Origin: Gemmatimonadota bacterium
GTDB taxonomy: Bacteria; Gemmatimonadota; Gemmatimonadetes; Longimicrobiales; Gaopeijiaceae
NCBI GenBank assembly: GCA_030428885.1
Contig: JAUIEJ010000012.1
Span: forward strand, 1 to 64,000
Reading direction: 5' to 3'
Length of the DNA: 64,000 nt
The notes beneath the pieces were generated by a model. It saw only the letters and a list, made by a program, of their open reading frames with translations. It was not told where the DNA came from and made no database searches. Below are positions 50,370 to 58,827 of the stretch, in pieces (within the stretch, counting starts at the first letter, position 1; each line of letters opens with the position of its first letter). The translations under genes were made by a program, and so were the position numbers.

Positions 50370-51929
50370 ATGACGAATATGAGAACGACCGCCCTCGGAG
50401 TCCTCACCCTGGCCGTGCTGGCCGGGTGCCAGGACCTCGACGTGGTCAATACGAACCAGCCCGATGCGGATCGGGCCCTGGCCAACCCGAGCGACGTGGA
50501 GTCCCTCGTGGTGAGTGCGTGGAACCCCTACTGGTCCCGCACCCACACGTCGTCGTCGTCGGTCAATGCCATGCCCGTGGTGTCGGACGAAATGACGGCG
50601 ACCTACGCCAACAACTCGGCGCTGGAGCTCTCGTCCGAGCCCCGCATCGCCTTGAACAACAATCCGACGGCCACGGCGTCGGGCATTCCGCGGTTCCAGT
50701 GGGACGACTGGTATCTGGCCCTCTCCAACGCCAACGACGGGCTGCGGGCCATCGCCGACGGGTTGATCATCGTCGACGATTCGGGCGATGACCGGACCCA
50801 CGCCACCCGGGTGTGGGCGAAGCACATGCAGGGCGTGGCCCTGGGCTACGTGGGCATGATCTTCGATCAGGGCTACATCGTCCTGGAGGACTCCGATCTC
50901 GGCGCCCTGGAACTCCAACCCTACCCGGACATCGTGGCTGCAGCCATCGCCTCGCTGGAGGAGGCCATCCAACTCGCCCAGTCCGGGTCCGATTTCACTC
51001 TGGCGGGAGACGTGCTGAACGGCGTGCCCGTCACCCGGGACCTCATCGTCCAGCTCTCCAACGCCTACATCGCCCGATTCATGGTGCTGGGGGCGCGGAC
51101 GCCCGCCGAGCGGGAGATGGTGGACTGGAGCAAGGTGCTCCAGGTGACGAACAACGGGCTGGTGGATGACCACGTCACCCTGCAGGAAGACGGGATCCGG
51201 GAGAGCACCATGTACTTCCGGGCCGCCAACGACGGGTCGTTCCAGCAGCGGGCCGACTACAAACACATCGGGTGGGCCGACGTCTCGGGGTCGTTCCAGC
51301 AGTGGCTGAATACCCCCGTCGCCGACCGGAACAAGTTCCTCATCACCACGCCCGACCGTCGCATCACCGGCGAGGCGCCCGACGAGGACGGGAAGTACTT
51401 CCGGTACGTGGAGACCGAGCGGTTCCGCCCCGAGCGGGGCACGTACCACTTCTCGTGGTACCAGTGGAACATCGGCCAGACCCCCGACGTGGGCGACCGG
51501 TTCTGGGAGAACGGTCCCGCCGTGCTCTACCACATCGAGGAGCAGAATCTCTATCGGGCCGAGGCCATGCTCCGCATGGGCAACGCCGCCGGGGCCGCCG
51601 ACATCATCAACCAGACCCGGGTGGCCAACGGCGAGTTGCCTCCGGTGACGGCGTCGGGCGTGCCCCAGGCCGACGATTGCGTGCCCCGGCGGGCCGACGG
51701 GTCGTGCGGTGACCTGGAGTGGGCCCTGTACTACGAGCGCATGATCGAGCTCACGGGTACCGACGCGCTGCGGGCCTGGATGGACAAGCGCGGCTTCGGG
51801 CAGCTCACCGAAGGCACCTTCGAGCACATGCCCATTCCCGGCCGGGAGCTCGCCAACACCAACCTGGCCATCTACACCTTCGGCGGCGTCGGCGGACCGG
51901 CCGCCTCGTCCGGAGGAGAGGCCGGCTGA
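50370..51929 (+). CDS. SusD/RagB-family substrate-binding lipoprotein
   Basis: A 519-residue surface lipoprotein (LTLAVLAGCQDL) paired with SusC. It shows SusD landmarks: LDVVNTNQPDADRALANPSDVESL at the N-terminus, helical TPR-like packing (HATRVWAKHMQGVALGY, SNAYIARFMVLG) and the late EEQNLYRAEAMLRMGN motif with ADIINQTRVANG. The substrate is not readable from sequence, and no glycoside hydrolase lies nearby; the surrounding peptidases and amidase hint at peptides rather than glycans. A GC-rich hairpin follows the gene (51971-52001). Confidence 0.93.
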   Translation: MTNMRTTALGVLTLAVLAGCQDLDVVNTNQPDADRALANPSDVESLVVSAWNPYWSRTHTSSSSVNAMPVVSDEMTATYANNSALELSSEPRIALNNNPTATASGIPRFQWDDWYLALSNANDGLRAIADGLIIVDDSGDDRTHATRVWAKHMQGVALGYVGMIFDQGYIVLEDSDLGALELQPYPDIVAAAIASLEEAIQLAQSGSDFTLAGDVLNGVPVTRDLIVQLSNAYIARFMVLGARTPAEREMVDWSKVLQVTNNGLVDDHVTLQEDGIRESTMYFRAANDGSFQQRADYKHIGWADVSGSFQQWLNTPVADRNKFLITTPDRRITGEAPDEDGKYFRYVETERFRPERGTYHFSWYQWNIGQTPDVGDRFWENGPAVLYHIEEQNLYRAEAMLRMGNAAGAADIINQTRVANGELPPVTASGVPQADDCVPRRADGSCGDLEWALYYERMIELTGTDALRAWMDKRGFGQLTEGTFEHMPIPGRELANTNLAIYTFGGVGGPAASSGGEAG

Positions 51930-51970
51930 CGGTCGTCGTCGACGATCGTCGTGAACCACGAGGAACGCGC

Positions 51971-52001
51971 GCCCCGGGGGGTAAGGACCTCCCCCCGGGG
52001 C
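51971..52001 (+). terminator. Hairpin after the susCD operon
   Basis: GCCCCGGGGGG (51971-51981) pairs perfectly with CCCCCCGGGGC (51991-52001) around a nine-base loop, 42 bases after the susD stop and 25 before the next gene. There is no T-run, so it may stabilise the susCD message or attenuate downstream genes rather than act as a classical terminator. Confidence 0.6.
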
Positions 52002-52026
52002 CGCACCTCACGAAACGGGAGGACGT

Positions 52027-52515
52027 GTGGGGCTCCAGCAACGTACGAGACGGCACTGGACGTGGACGCTGGCCGCGGTGGCCGCGTTGGCGGGATGCGC
52101 CGGAGGAGGGCAGGGAGGGGCGTCGGGATATACGGCGTCGGTGGGCGCCGTGGAGCCCGACAAGCTGCTCCTGGACACCCGGGACTACCTGCGACGTGCC
52201 GGATACGAGATCGAGGTGGAGAATGGACCGCCTTCGATCCTGATCCGCTCGCTATGGCGCGCCGGGCTGCCCACCGATGAAGAGCGGGCGGCCGGCGCCA
52301 CCGAGGTCCGGACCCGGTTTCGGATCACGGGGCGCGCCCGCCAGATGAGCGAAGCGTCGGAGGTGTACGTCACCACGGTCCGCATCGACCATCAGGTCCG
52401 CATGGGCGTGGGAGCGCCGTGGGAGGAGATGCCCGCCACCAGCGACTTCCTGGAGTGGGCCCGCACCACGGCCCGGGAGCTGGAGCTCCAACTCCAGTCC
52501 GGGAGGGGCGGATGA
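52027..52515 (+). CDS. Small uncharacterised lipoprotein
   Basis: A 162-residue predicted lipoprotein beginning at GTG 52027 (lipobox VAALAGCAG). The rest is a single small alpha/beta domain with LLLDTRDYLRRAGYEIEVE and TRFRITGRARQMSEASEVYV, not matched to a family I can name. The fold resembles small outer-membrane-associated lipoproteins. Its stop overlaps the next gene's ATG by four bases. It lies just after susCD, so it may belong to the same surface complex. Confidence 0.6.
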   Translation: MGLQQRTRRHWTWTLAAVAALAGCAGGGQGGASGYTASVGAVEPDKLLLDTRDYLRRAGYEIEVENGPPSILIRSLWRAGLPTDEERAAGATEVRTRFRITGRARQMSEASEVYVTTVRIDHQVRMGVGAPWEEMPATSDFLEWARTTARELELQLQSGRGG

Positions 52516-53276
52516 TGAGGCGGCCCCGGTGGGCCCTTTGGTCCCCGGTGCTGGCGGCGCTGACCGCGTCGGCGTGTCTCGACACCAGCATCGCCGATCC
52601 CGGCCCCGACGACGATGTGCGCATCACCTATGTGGGTGTGGCCGTGTCGGACTCGGTGGGGGCCGCGGTCTCGGGCATCGAGATTTTCGTGTCGGAGTCG
52701 GGGTCGGAGGACCAACCGCTGGCCAACCTCCGGGCCTTCTTCGAGGCCCGGGGGGAGGGGTGCGGCACGGTGGACGACCCGGCGGATCGCACCGACACCG
52801 ATGGCCTCGCCGCCACCGTGTGGCGTCTGGGCGATCGGGCCGGCACCTGCGAGCTGCGGGTGCGGGTGCTGAACGCCGGGGGACTCCAGCTCGCGGTCGC
52901 CGACATCGAGGGCGAGGTGCTGCCGGGGCAGATCGAGACTCTGGTGTGGATCGAGGAAGGAGGCACCACCTCCGGCGACGGCGCCCTGCGTCTCTCGGGG
53001 GAAAGCGGCGATGGATTCGACCGGGTCGCCAACGAGGTGCCGTGGCGGTTCCGGGTGCTCTCGGGCCCCCTGGAGGCGCTGGGCGACACCTTCGGCGGCG
53101 ACGGCGGCCGGACCCTGGTCCCCGTGGGCGGGACGGGCCCGGGGCGGGTGGCCGTGGAGACCCGCTGGGGCGACGTGGTGATCCTGGACGCCTGCGTCAC
53201 CGCCGGCCCCGCCGCGGCCACGGTGCGGGTGGACTGGACCCGTCCGGGCTCCACGCCGGCCACCTGCGCCGCCTGA
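52512..53276 (+). CDS. Uncharacterised lipoprotein, possibly Ig-like
   Basis: A 254-residue probable lipoprotein (signal ending TASAC, Cys22). It contains two segments of beta-sandwich character: VRITYVGVAVSDSVGAAVSG with DTDGLAATVWRLGDRAGTCEL, resembling bacterial Ig-like (Big) domains, and a second half with GRVAVETRWGDVVILD. No enzyme motif is visible. The start overlaps the preceding stop (ATGA); a second ATG follows at 52515. The next gene begins two bases after its stop, so the three small genes are tightly linked. Confidence 0.6.
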   Translation: MMRRPRWALWSPVLAALTASACLDTSIADPGPDDDVRITYVGVAVSDSVGAAVSGIEIFVSESGSEDQPLANLRAFFEARGEGCGTVDDPADRTDTDGLAATVWRLGDRAGTCELRVRVLNAGGLQLAVADIEGEVLPGQIETLVWIEEGGTTSGDGALRLSGESGDGFDRVANEVPWRFRVLSGPLEALGDTFGGDGGRTLVPVGGTGPGRVAVETRWGDVVILDACVTAGPAAATVRVDWTRPGSTPATCAA

Positions 53277-53278
53277 CC

Positions 53279-54094
53279 ATGTCCCGCGCCGCCGCCCTGG
53301 GGGCCCTGGTGGCGCTGTGGGCCGCCGCGGCCCCGTTGCGGGGGCAGGGGATCACGGGACAGGTGGTGGACGGGGAGGGGCGGCCGCTCCAGGACGTGGA
53401 AGTGCGGCTGTTTCCGGTGGTGGTGGACCCGGGATTCCCCGTGTTGCGGGCCGTCACCGACGGGCGCGGGGCGTTCCGCTTCGACGGCGTGAGCGGAGAC
53501 GTCCGGCTCCGGGCGGAACGGCTGGGGTACGCCCCGTTCCTCTCCGAGCCGCTGGCGCTCCAGCCCGCCGATTCCGTGTCCCTTCGCATCACCCTCCGGG
53601 AGGCGGCGGTGCTCCTGGAGGGACTGGAGATCACCGCGTCCCGGCGTCCCTGGTGGGAGATCCTGGAACCGCCCGGGTTGTGGGGCTTCTACGACCGCAT
53701 GGACCGGTACTCCCGGGAGGGGCGAGGGCGGTTCTTCACCCGGGCCGACGTGGAACCGTGGCGGGGGGTGCCCGTGGCCCGGGCCCTGAGTGCGGTGGTG
53801 CCGTGGATCCGGGCGGTGCAGGATACGGCCCGGCTGGGCCAGCACAAGCTCCGGGGCCCGGGGGGATGCGTTCCCCTGATCTTCATCGATGGAGTCCACG
53901 TGCCTCTTCAGATCCGCACGGCTGGCGGCGTGATCATCGACGAGCTGCCCCTGGACATGGTCATCGATGCGTACAGCCTCGTCGCGGTGGAGACGTACCG
54001 GGGCATGAGCCAGGCGCCGGTGGAACTCACGACCCCCCGGACCCGGACCGACCTGCGGTGCACGGTGGTGGGCCTCTGGACGCGGCGGCGCTGA
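53279..54094 (+). CDS. Carboxypeptidase-regulatory plus plug-like protein lacking a beta-barrel
   Basis: A 271-residue exported protein. After a signal peptide (ALWAAAAPLRGQG), residues ~25-110 form a CarboxypepD-regulatory-like domain (ITGQVVDGEGRPLQDVEVRL, FDGVSGDVRLRAERLGYAP). A plug-like region follows (LEGLEITASR, PLIFIDGVHVPL, YSLVAVETYRGMS). The barrel that would make it a TonB-dependent receptor is absent, and the gene ends at residue 271. This class is frequent in Gemmatimonadota. It could be a lid or adaptor to the susCD system upstream, but no interaction is shown by the sequence. Confidence 0.7.
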   Translation: MSRAAALGALVALWAAAAPLRGQGITGQVVDGEGRPLQDVEVRLFPVVVDPGFPVLRAVTDGRGAFRFDGVSGDVRLRAERLGYAPFLSEPLALQPADSVSLRITLREAAVLLEGLEITASRRPWWEILEPPGLWGFYDRMDRYSREGRGRFFTRADVEPWRGVPVARALSAVVPWIRAVQDTARLGQHKLRGPGGCVPLIFIDGVHVPLQIRTAGGVIIDELPLDMVIDAYSLVAVETYRGMSQAPVELTTPRTRTDLRCTVVGLWTRRR

Positions 54095-54112
54095 GGGCCC
54101 AGGGTGGGGGGC

Positions 54113-55684
54113 ATGACACCCGCCCGCGGTTTCCGACGCCTGCTCCAGGCCCTCGCCCTCGCCGCCCTGGCGGCCTGTGCCCCCTCGCCCGAGCCCTTCG
54201 AGGTCACCGAGACCTCCATCGCCGAGCTCCACGCCGCCCTACGGGACGGGCGCACCACCTGTCGGGCCGTGGTGGACGCCCATCTCGCCCGCATCGCCGC
54301 CTACGACGACCGTGTGAATGCCGTCACGGCGCTCAATCCCCGGGCCGGCGCCCGAGCCGATTCCCTGGATGCCGCCCGAGCTCGGGGTGAGGTCATGGGC
54401 CCGCTCCACTGCGTGCCCATGCTGGTGAAGGACAACTTCGACACCCACGACCTTCCCACCACCGCCGGGTCGGTGGCGATGGCCGGGAGTCTCCCCCCCG
54501 ACGACGCCTTCATGGTGCGTCGCATCCGAGAGGCCGGGGCGGTGGTGGTGGCCAAGACCAACATGGCCGAGTGGGCCTTCAGCCCCCGGGAGACGGTGAG
54601 CTCGGCGGGCGACACCACCCGCAATGCCTACGCCCTGGACCGGGTGCCGGCCGGGTCCAGCGGGGGCACGGCCTCGGGGGTGGCGGCGAGCTTCGGCGTC
54701 ATCGGACTGGGGAGCGACACGGGCAACTCCATCCGGGGCCCTTCGTCGCATCTGGCACTGGTGGGCATCCGCTCCACACTGGGGCTCACCAGCCGGGACG
54801 GCGTGATCCCCCTCTCCTTCGACCGGGACGTGGCCGGGCCCATGGGCCGCACCGTGGACGACGTGGCCCGGGTGTTCGAGGTGGTGGCGGGCCCCGATCC
54901 CGCCGACCCCTACACGGCCGAAGCCGGGGCCCACCGGGAGCCCGACTACACGGCGCTGCTGGACGCCCGGGGCCTGGAGGGGGCCCGCCTGGGAATCCTG
55001 ACGGCGCTGGTCCACGACGAAGACGCCGACACCGCCGTGCTCCGCCTCTTCACCGACGCCGTGGCCGATCTGGAGCGAGCCGGGGCCGAGGTGGTGGAGG
55101 TGGACTTCGACGTGGCGGCCCAACTCGAGCGGCCGGGCCTCTTCTGCCGCCGCTTCCGCTACGACATGGCGCGCTACCTCGAGACCCTGGGTCCCGGGGC
55201 CCCGATCCGCGACGTGGTGGAGGTGCTGGAGACCGGCGCCTACCACCCCTCGGTGGAGGGGGGACTGCGGTCCTTCGCCCGATTCCCCGCCGACGTGCCC
55301 CCGGGGGACTGGGACGAGGCGTGCCCCGACTTCGCCGATCATTCCGGACGGCAGGCGTTTCGGGCCGACCTCGTCGACGCCATGGACGCCGCCGAGGTGG
55401 ACGCCCTGATCTACCCCACCTGGCTCGCTCCGCCGGCGCACCTCGACCGGGCGGGGGAGGAGTACCGGGGGGACAACAGCCAGCGGGTGGCGCCGGCCAC
55501 GGGCACGCCGGCCCTCACGGTGCCCATGGGCGAGACCTACGGGGGACTCCCCGCCGGCCTCCAGATCCTGGGCCGGCCCTGGGACGACGCCCGACTGCTC
55601 GTGTTCGCCTACGCCTACGAGCAGGCCACCGGGCACCGTCGCCCGCCGCCGGGCTTCCCACCCCTGGAGGCCCCCGGGCGTTAG
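54113..55684 (+). CDS. Amidase-signature family hydrolase, lipoprotein
   Basis: A 523-residue amidase with a lipoprotein-type signal (LALAALAACAPS). The Ser-cisSer-Lys triad can be placed: Lys in CVPMLVKDNFD, the Gly/Ser-rich loop VPAGSSGGTASGVAASFG with the cis-Ser, and the nucleophile Ser in GSDTGNSIRGPSS. The family cleaves amides (as in GatA, peptide amidase or fatty-acid amide hydrolase). Secretion suggests a peptide-amide or amide scavenging role, in line with nearby peptidases. The ATG at 54113 lies just after the previous gene; an upstream in-frame GTG is not needed. Confidence 0.9.
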   Translation: MTPARGFRRLLQALALAALAACAPSPEPFEVTETSIAELHAALRDGRTTCRAVVDAHLARIAAYDDRVNAVTALNPRAGARADSLDAARARGEVMGPLHCVPMLVKDNFDTHDLPTTAGSVAMAGSLPPDDAFMVRRIREAGAVVVAKTNMAEWAFSPRETVSSAGDTTRNAYALDRVPAGSSGGTASGVAASFGVIGLGSDTGNSIRGPSSHLALVGIRSTLGLTSRDGVIPLSFDRDVAGPMGRTVDDVARVFEVVAGPDPADPYTAEAGAHREPDYTALLDARGLEGARLGILTALVHDEDADTAVLRLFTDAVADLERAGAEVVEVDFDVAAQLERPGLFCRRFRYDMARYLETLGPGAPIRDVVEVLETGAYHPSVEGGLRSFARFPADVPPGDWDEACPDFADHSGRQAFRADLVDAMDAAEVDALIYPTWLAPPAHLDRAGEEYRGDNSQRVAPATGTPALTVPMGETYGGLPAGLQILGRPWDDARLLVFAYAYEQATGHRRPPPGFPPLEAPGR

Positions 55685-55716
55685 GACGGCCGCCCGCCGA
55701 CCGAAGGGGCGGGGCC

Positions 55717-57150
55717 ATGGCACAGGGTTTGCGCCTCGGGGGGGGCATGACTCCCCCGACCGAATCCCTCCGAGATCCGTCCCCACGGACCGGCCGCGAG
55801 GCGCGCGAGCAGTGCAGAGGCTCCTGGCGCCGGGCCGTCGCCGTGGCCGCCTGGGCCCTGGCGGCCACCGGCTGCGGCAATGCCGCGGTCCCCGACCTCC
55901 CGCCCTTCGACCCCGTGGAGATTCCCGACCCGGCGTCCGTCGATGCCGTGGTCTTCCTCCTGGGCGACGGCGGGGCCACCGAAGCCGGGCGCTCTCCCAC
56001 ACTGGCCGCCCTGGCCCGGGACGTGGAGGCCTGGTCGTCCGCCCTGGGGCGCGACTCGGCGGTGAGCGTCGTCTACCCCGGCGACATCGTGTATCCCGTG
56101 GGCGTGCGGGACCGGGACCATCCGGACTTCGAGACCGACTCCGTGCGGCTCTGGAACCAGATCGAACTGGTGGCCGGACCGGCATCCCGGCAGCACGCTT
56201 CCCTGGGGCTCTTCCTCGCCGGCAACCACGACTGGGGCAACGCCCGGGGCGAGGCGGGGGTGCGCCGGGTGGAGAATCTGGCCCGGGCCCTGGAGCGGGC
56301 TCGGACCACGGGGCCCAAGGTGACGCTCCTCCCGGGCCCCGGCGAACCGGGTCCGGTGATCCGGGATCTCCGGCGGAACGTCCGCCTCGTCTTCGTCGAC
56401 ACCCACTGGTTCCTCCAGGCCCGGGCGCCCCGGGAAAAGGACGCCTTCTTCGAGGCCCTGGCCGACGCCCTCACCGGCGCCGACGATCGACAGGTGATCA
56501 TGGTCCAGCACCATCCCTACCGCTCGGCCGGTCCCCACGACGCCCTCCTCCCCGGCCCGGAAGCCCTGGGAATCCCGTTCCTCCTGAAGAAGACCGGCAC
56601 CCTGGTCCAGGACCTGGACGCACCGGTGTATGCCGAATTCCGCAGGCGACTGCGCCGCACCTTCGTCGAGACGGGCCGTCCCCCCCTGATCTTCGCCGGG
56701 GGGCACGACCACTCCCTGCAGGTGCTCCGGGGGGAGGGGCCCGACGACCCGGCGCACATTCTCGTGAGCGGTGCCGGAAGCAAACTCACGCCCATCACCG
56801 ACGCCCCGGGCATGGCGTACGGCGCCTCTCGCCCCGGCTACATGACCCTGGTCTTCCGGGCCGACGACGGGGTCGAACTGTTCGTGGTGGCCGGCGATCC
56901 CGACCACCTGTCGTGCACCGGCCCCCTCCTGGCCGACGACGAGGTCCCGGCCTGCATGCGAGCCGGGCTCGATTCCCTCCGGGTGCGGTTCTCCGCCACC
57001 CTCGTGGAGGGCCGGGACGGGGATGCGGTCCAGCCGTCGGGTTCGGGGCGGGCCCCCACCCCCTGGTGGATCCCGCCGGAGGAGCGACGGGACTCCATGG
57101 CCCCCGACTCCACCGCCCCGGCCGGGGCTCGATCCGGGGAGGGCGCATGA
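55717..57150 (+). CDS. Metallophosphoesterase lipoprotein, copy 1
   Basis: A 477-residue phosphoesterase with a lipoprotein-type signal (lipobox around ALAATGC) on a long N-terminal leader; ATG at 55747 is an alternative start. All calcineurin-like metal motifs are present: GDGG, PGDIVYP, GNHDWGN, a lone His in VQHHPY, and GGHDHSLQV. It is predicted to hydrolyse phosphomonoesters or diesters at the outer membrane; the specific substrate is unknown. Its stop overlaps the small membrane-protein gene by four bases. It opens a run followed by DUF4956 and a kinase-like/barrel gene. A paralogue lies on the opposite strand at 62436-63662. Confidence 0.88.
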   Translation: MAQGLRLGGGMTPPTESLRDPSPRTGREAREQCRGSWRRAVAVAAWALAATGCGNAAVPDLPPFDPVEIPDPASVDAVVFLLGDGGATEAGRSPTLAALARDVEAWSSALGRDSAVSVVYPGDIVYPVGVRDRDHPDFETDSVRLWNQIELVAGPASRQHASLGLFLAGNHDWGNARGEAGVRRVENLARALERARTTGPKVTLLPGPGEPGPVIRDLRRNVRLVFVDTHWFLQARAPREKDAFFEALADALTGADDRQVIMVQHHPYRSAGPHDALLPGPEALGIPFLLKKTGTLVQDLDAPVYAEFRRRLRRTFVETGRPPLIFAGGHDHSLQVLRGEGPDDPAHILVSGAGSKLTPITDAPGMAYGASRPGYMTLVFRADDGVELFVVAGDPDHLSCTGPLLADDEVPACMRAGLDSLRVRFSATLVEGRDGDAVQPSGSGRAPTPWWIPPEERRDSMAPDSTAPAGARSGEGA

Positions 57151-57575
57151 GCCGGGGGCCCGGGTGGGCGCGGCGCCTCACCCGCGGAATCGCCGGAGGC
57201 GTCGTGGGGCTGGCGGTGGGGTTCTTCGTGACCCTGGCGATCTTCGTCGCCGAGGCCCGAGCCGGCCGTTACGTGTACTCCCTGGACGACCTCACCCTCT
57301 GGCGCTGGGAATCTCTTCCCACCTGGGCGGGTCTCGTGGTGGGCGGCGTGGTGGCGTGGCGAGCGCCTCGTCGCGGGGTGGGCGCCCTGTGGAGGGGGCT
57401 CGTGGCCGCCGGCCTGGCCGGGGCCGCCGGATGGTGGGTGGGCCCGGCCGTCTGGGTGGGCCGGTCGGCGCCCTGGGCCGGCGCCGTGCTGGGGGCCGCG
57501 GGAGGGCTGGTGGTGGGACTCACCGTGGCCGGGGTGTGGGCCGGGCGCCGACGTACGGCCGCCGACCCCAGCTGA
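57147..57575 (+). CDS. Small glycine-rich membrane protein, copy 1
   Basis: A 142-residue integral membrane protein with about four hydrophobic glycine-rich segments (AGGVVGLAVGFFVTLAIFV, AGLVVGGVVAW, AAGLAGAAGWWVGPAVW, GAVLGAAGGLVVGLTVAGV). No known domain. Between helices it reads YSLDDLTLWRWESLP, and the small protein at the right window edge has the matching FSLDDALTF...ELLP, so the two are paralogues. The start overlaps the phosphoesterase stop (ATGA). Probably a membrane partner of the phosphoesterase; this is inferred from conserved pairing. Confidence 0.6.
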   Translation: MSRGPGWARRLTRGIAGGVVGLAVGFFVTLAIFVAEARAGRYVYSLDDLTLWRWESLPTWAGLVVGGVVAWRAPRRGVGALWRGLVAAGLAGAAGWWVGPAVWVGRSAPWAGAVLGAAGGLVVGLTVAGVWAGRRRTAADPS

Positions 57576-57593
57576 TCCCACGGCATTGCAGAA

Positions 57594-57623
57594 TCGCACG
57601 ATCCCCCCCTGCCCATCGTGCGA
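57594..57623. promoter_or_regulatory. Inverted repeat between the phosphoesterase and DUF4956 genes
   Basis: TCGCACGAT (57594-57602) and ATCGTGCGA (57615-57623) form a perfect 9-base inverted repeat with a 12-base C-rich spacer. It sits in the 199-base gap after the small membrane-protein gene and before DUF4956. It could be an operator for a dimeric regulator or an intercistronic hairpin. No promoter boxes were identified beside it, and the remaining gap shows no gene. Confidence 0.35.
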
Positions 57624-57774
57624 ATCGGAGGATCGGGAGGCCGAAGGAGGCCGATTTTCCCCGGCACGGGCTTTGCCCCTCTCCACTCCGTCGAATCCGG
57701 CGGCCCGAGTTCCGGGGCGCCGGTCCCGCCGCGCCCCGGCGCGGCCCCGTTCACCGGAGTCGAGGGAACCCCTC

Positions 57775-58827
57775 ATGGACGTCCAGGCCCTCCTGAAGTC
57801 GCCGATGGTGAAGCTCCTCGGCTACTTCGCCCTTCTCGCCGCCGTCCTGGCCCTGGTGGCCGTGACGGTTCCCTGGGTGCCCGACCTTCTGGTGCCGTCG
57901 GCCCCCGGAGCCCAGGCGTTTCCCGGGGCCGACGGCGCCGTGGGTCCCTCGGCGTCGGAGATCATGACGACGGTGTCCCGGACCGCGCTCCTGGGCCTTC
58001 TGGCGCTCCTGGCCGCCCTGGCGTTTTCCGTCCCGGTGGTCTGGATCTACACGGTCATCATGCGCCAGGAGGGCTACGATCGGTCGTTCGTCCGCCTCCT
58101 GGCTTCGCTCCCGGTGGTGGTGGCCGGTGTGGTGCAGGTCGTCCGGGGCGATCTCGCCCTGGCCTTCGCCCTGGCGGGGATCGTGGCCGCGGTCCGGTTC
58201 CGGACCACGGTGAAGGACCTCCAGGACGCGGTGTTCGCCTTCGCGGCCATCGCCGTGGGCCTCGCCACCGGGACCGGCAACTTCACCCTGGCCGGGGCCA
58301 TCGCCACGGTGTTCTGCCTCCTGGCGTACGCCCTCTGGCGGCTGAACGTCGGCGACGTGGGCCCCAGCCTCACCCTGAGCCACGGCGGCGTCGCCCTGGC
58401 CGAGGCCCTGGTGCCCGGGGAATCCCACAAGGCCGTGGTCATCGGGGAGGAGGAGGTCGTGGAGCCCGTGCACGCCGACGACCTCCCCCAGCTCTCCGAT
58501 CACATCGAGCGCCTGGCCGACTACGTTCGGGGCGACGCGCTCCGGAAGAAGAAGAAGTACAACACGCTCCTCCTGGTCTACGCGGAGGACGCCGAGGCCG
58601 CCGCCGAACACGTGGAGCCCATCCTGGACGACCACGCGCGACGCTGGGTGCTGGTGGACGAGATCCAGCGCAACGGGTCGGGCCTCACCGCCCTGGAGTA
58701 CCTGCTCCGCCTCAAGAAGAAGGTGAAGGTGGGGAAGATGATCGACCACCTGGGGTGCGGTGGGGACCAGGTCTGCAGGGCCGCCGAACTCAAGCCCATC
58801 AAGGGCCTTCGCAAGAGGCTGACATGA
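57775..58827 (+). CDS. DUF4956 membrane protein
   Basis: A 350-residue inner-membrane protein. The N-terminal half has five or so helices with the DUF4956 core VRFRTTVKDLQDAVFAFAAIAVGLATG. The C-terminal half is cytoplasmic, with basic stretches (ALRKKKKYNTLLLVY, LLRLKKKVKVGKMIDHLG) and a small alpha/beta domain. DUF4956 proteins often neighbour polyphosphate-polymerase (VTC) and CotH kinase genes in other bacteria (established association, from memory). Here its stop overlaps the start of the kinase-like/barrel gene by four bases. A substrate-handling role for phosphorylation is plausible. Confidence 0.85.
   Translation: MDVQALLKSPMVKLLGYFALLAAVLALVAVTVPWVPDLLVPSAPGAQAFPGADGAVGPSASEIMTTVSRTALLGLLALLAALAFSVPVVWIYTVIMRQEGYDRSFVRLLASLPVVVAGVVQVVRGDLALAFALAGIVAAVRFRTTVKDLQDAVFAFAAIAVGLATGTGNFTLAGAIATVFCLLAYALWRLNVGDVGPSLTLSHGGVALAEALVPGESHKAVVIGEEEVVEPVHADDLPQLSDHIERLADYVRGDALRKKKKYNTLLLVYAEDAEAAAEHVEPILDDHARRWVLVDEIQRNGSGLTALEYLLRLKKKVKVGKMIDHLGCGGDQVCRAAELKPIKGLRKRLT

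Noticed and set aside
48008-50485. An 825-codon minus-strand frame opposite susC
   Set aside because: No recognisable domain, and it covers a complete SusC transporter on the plus strand.
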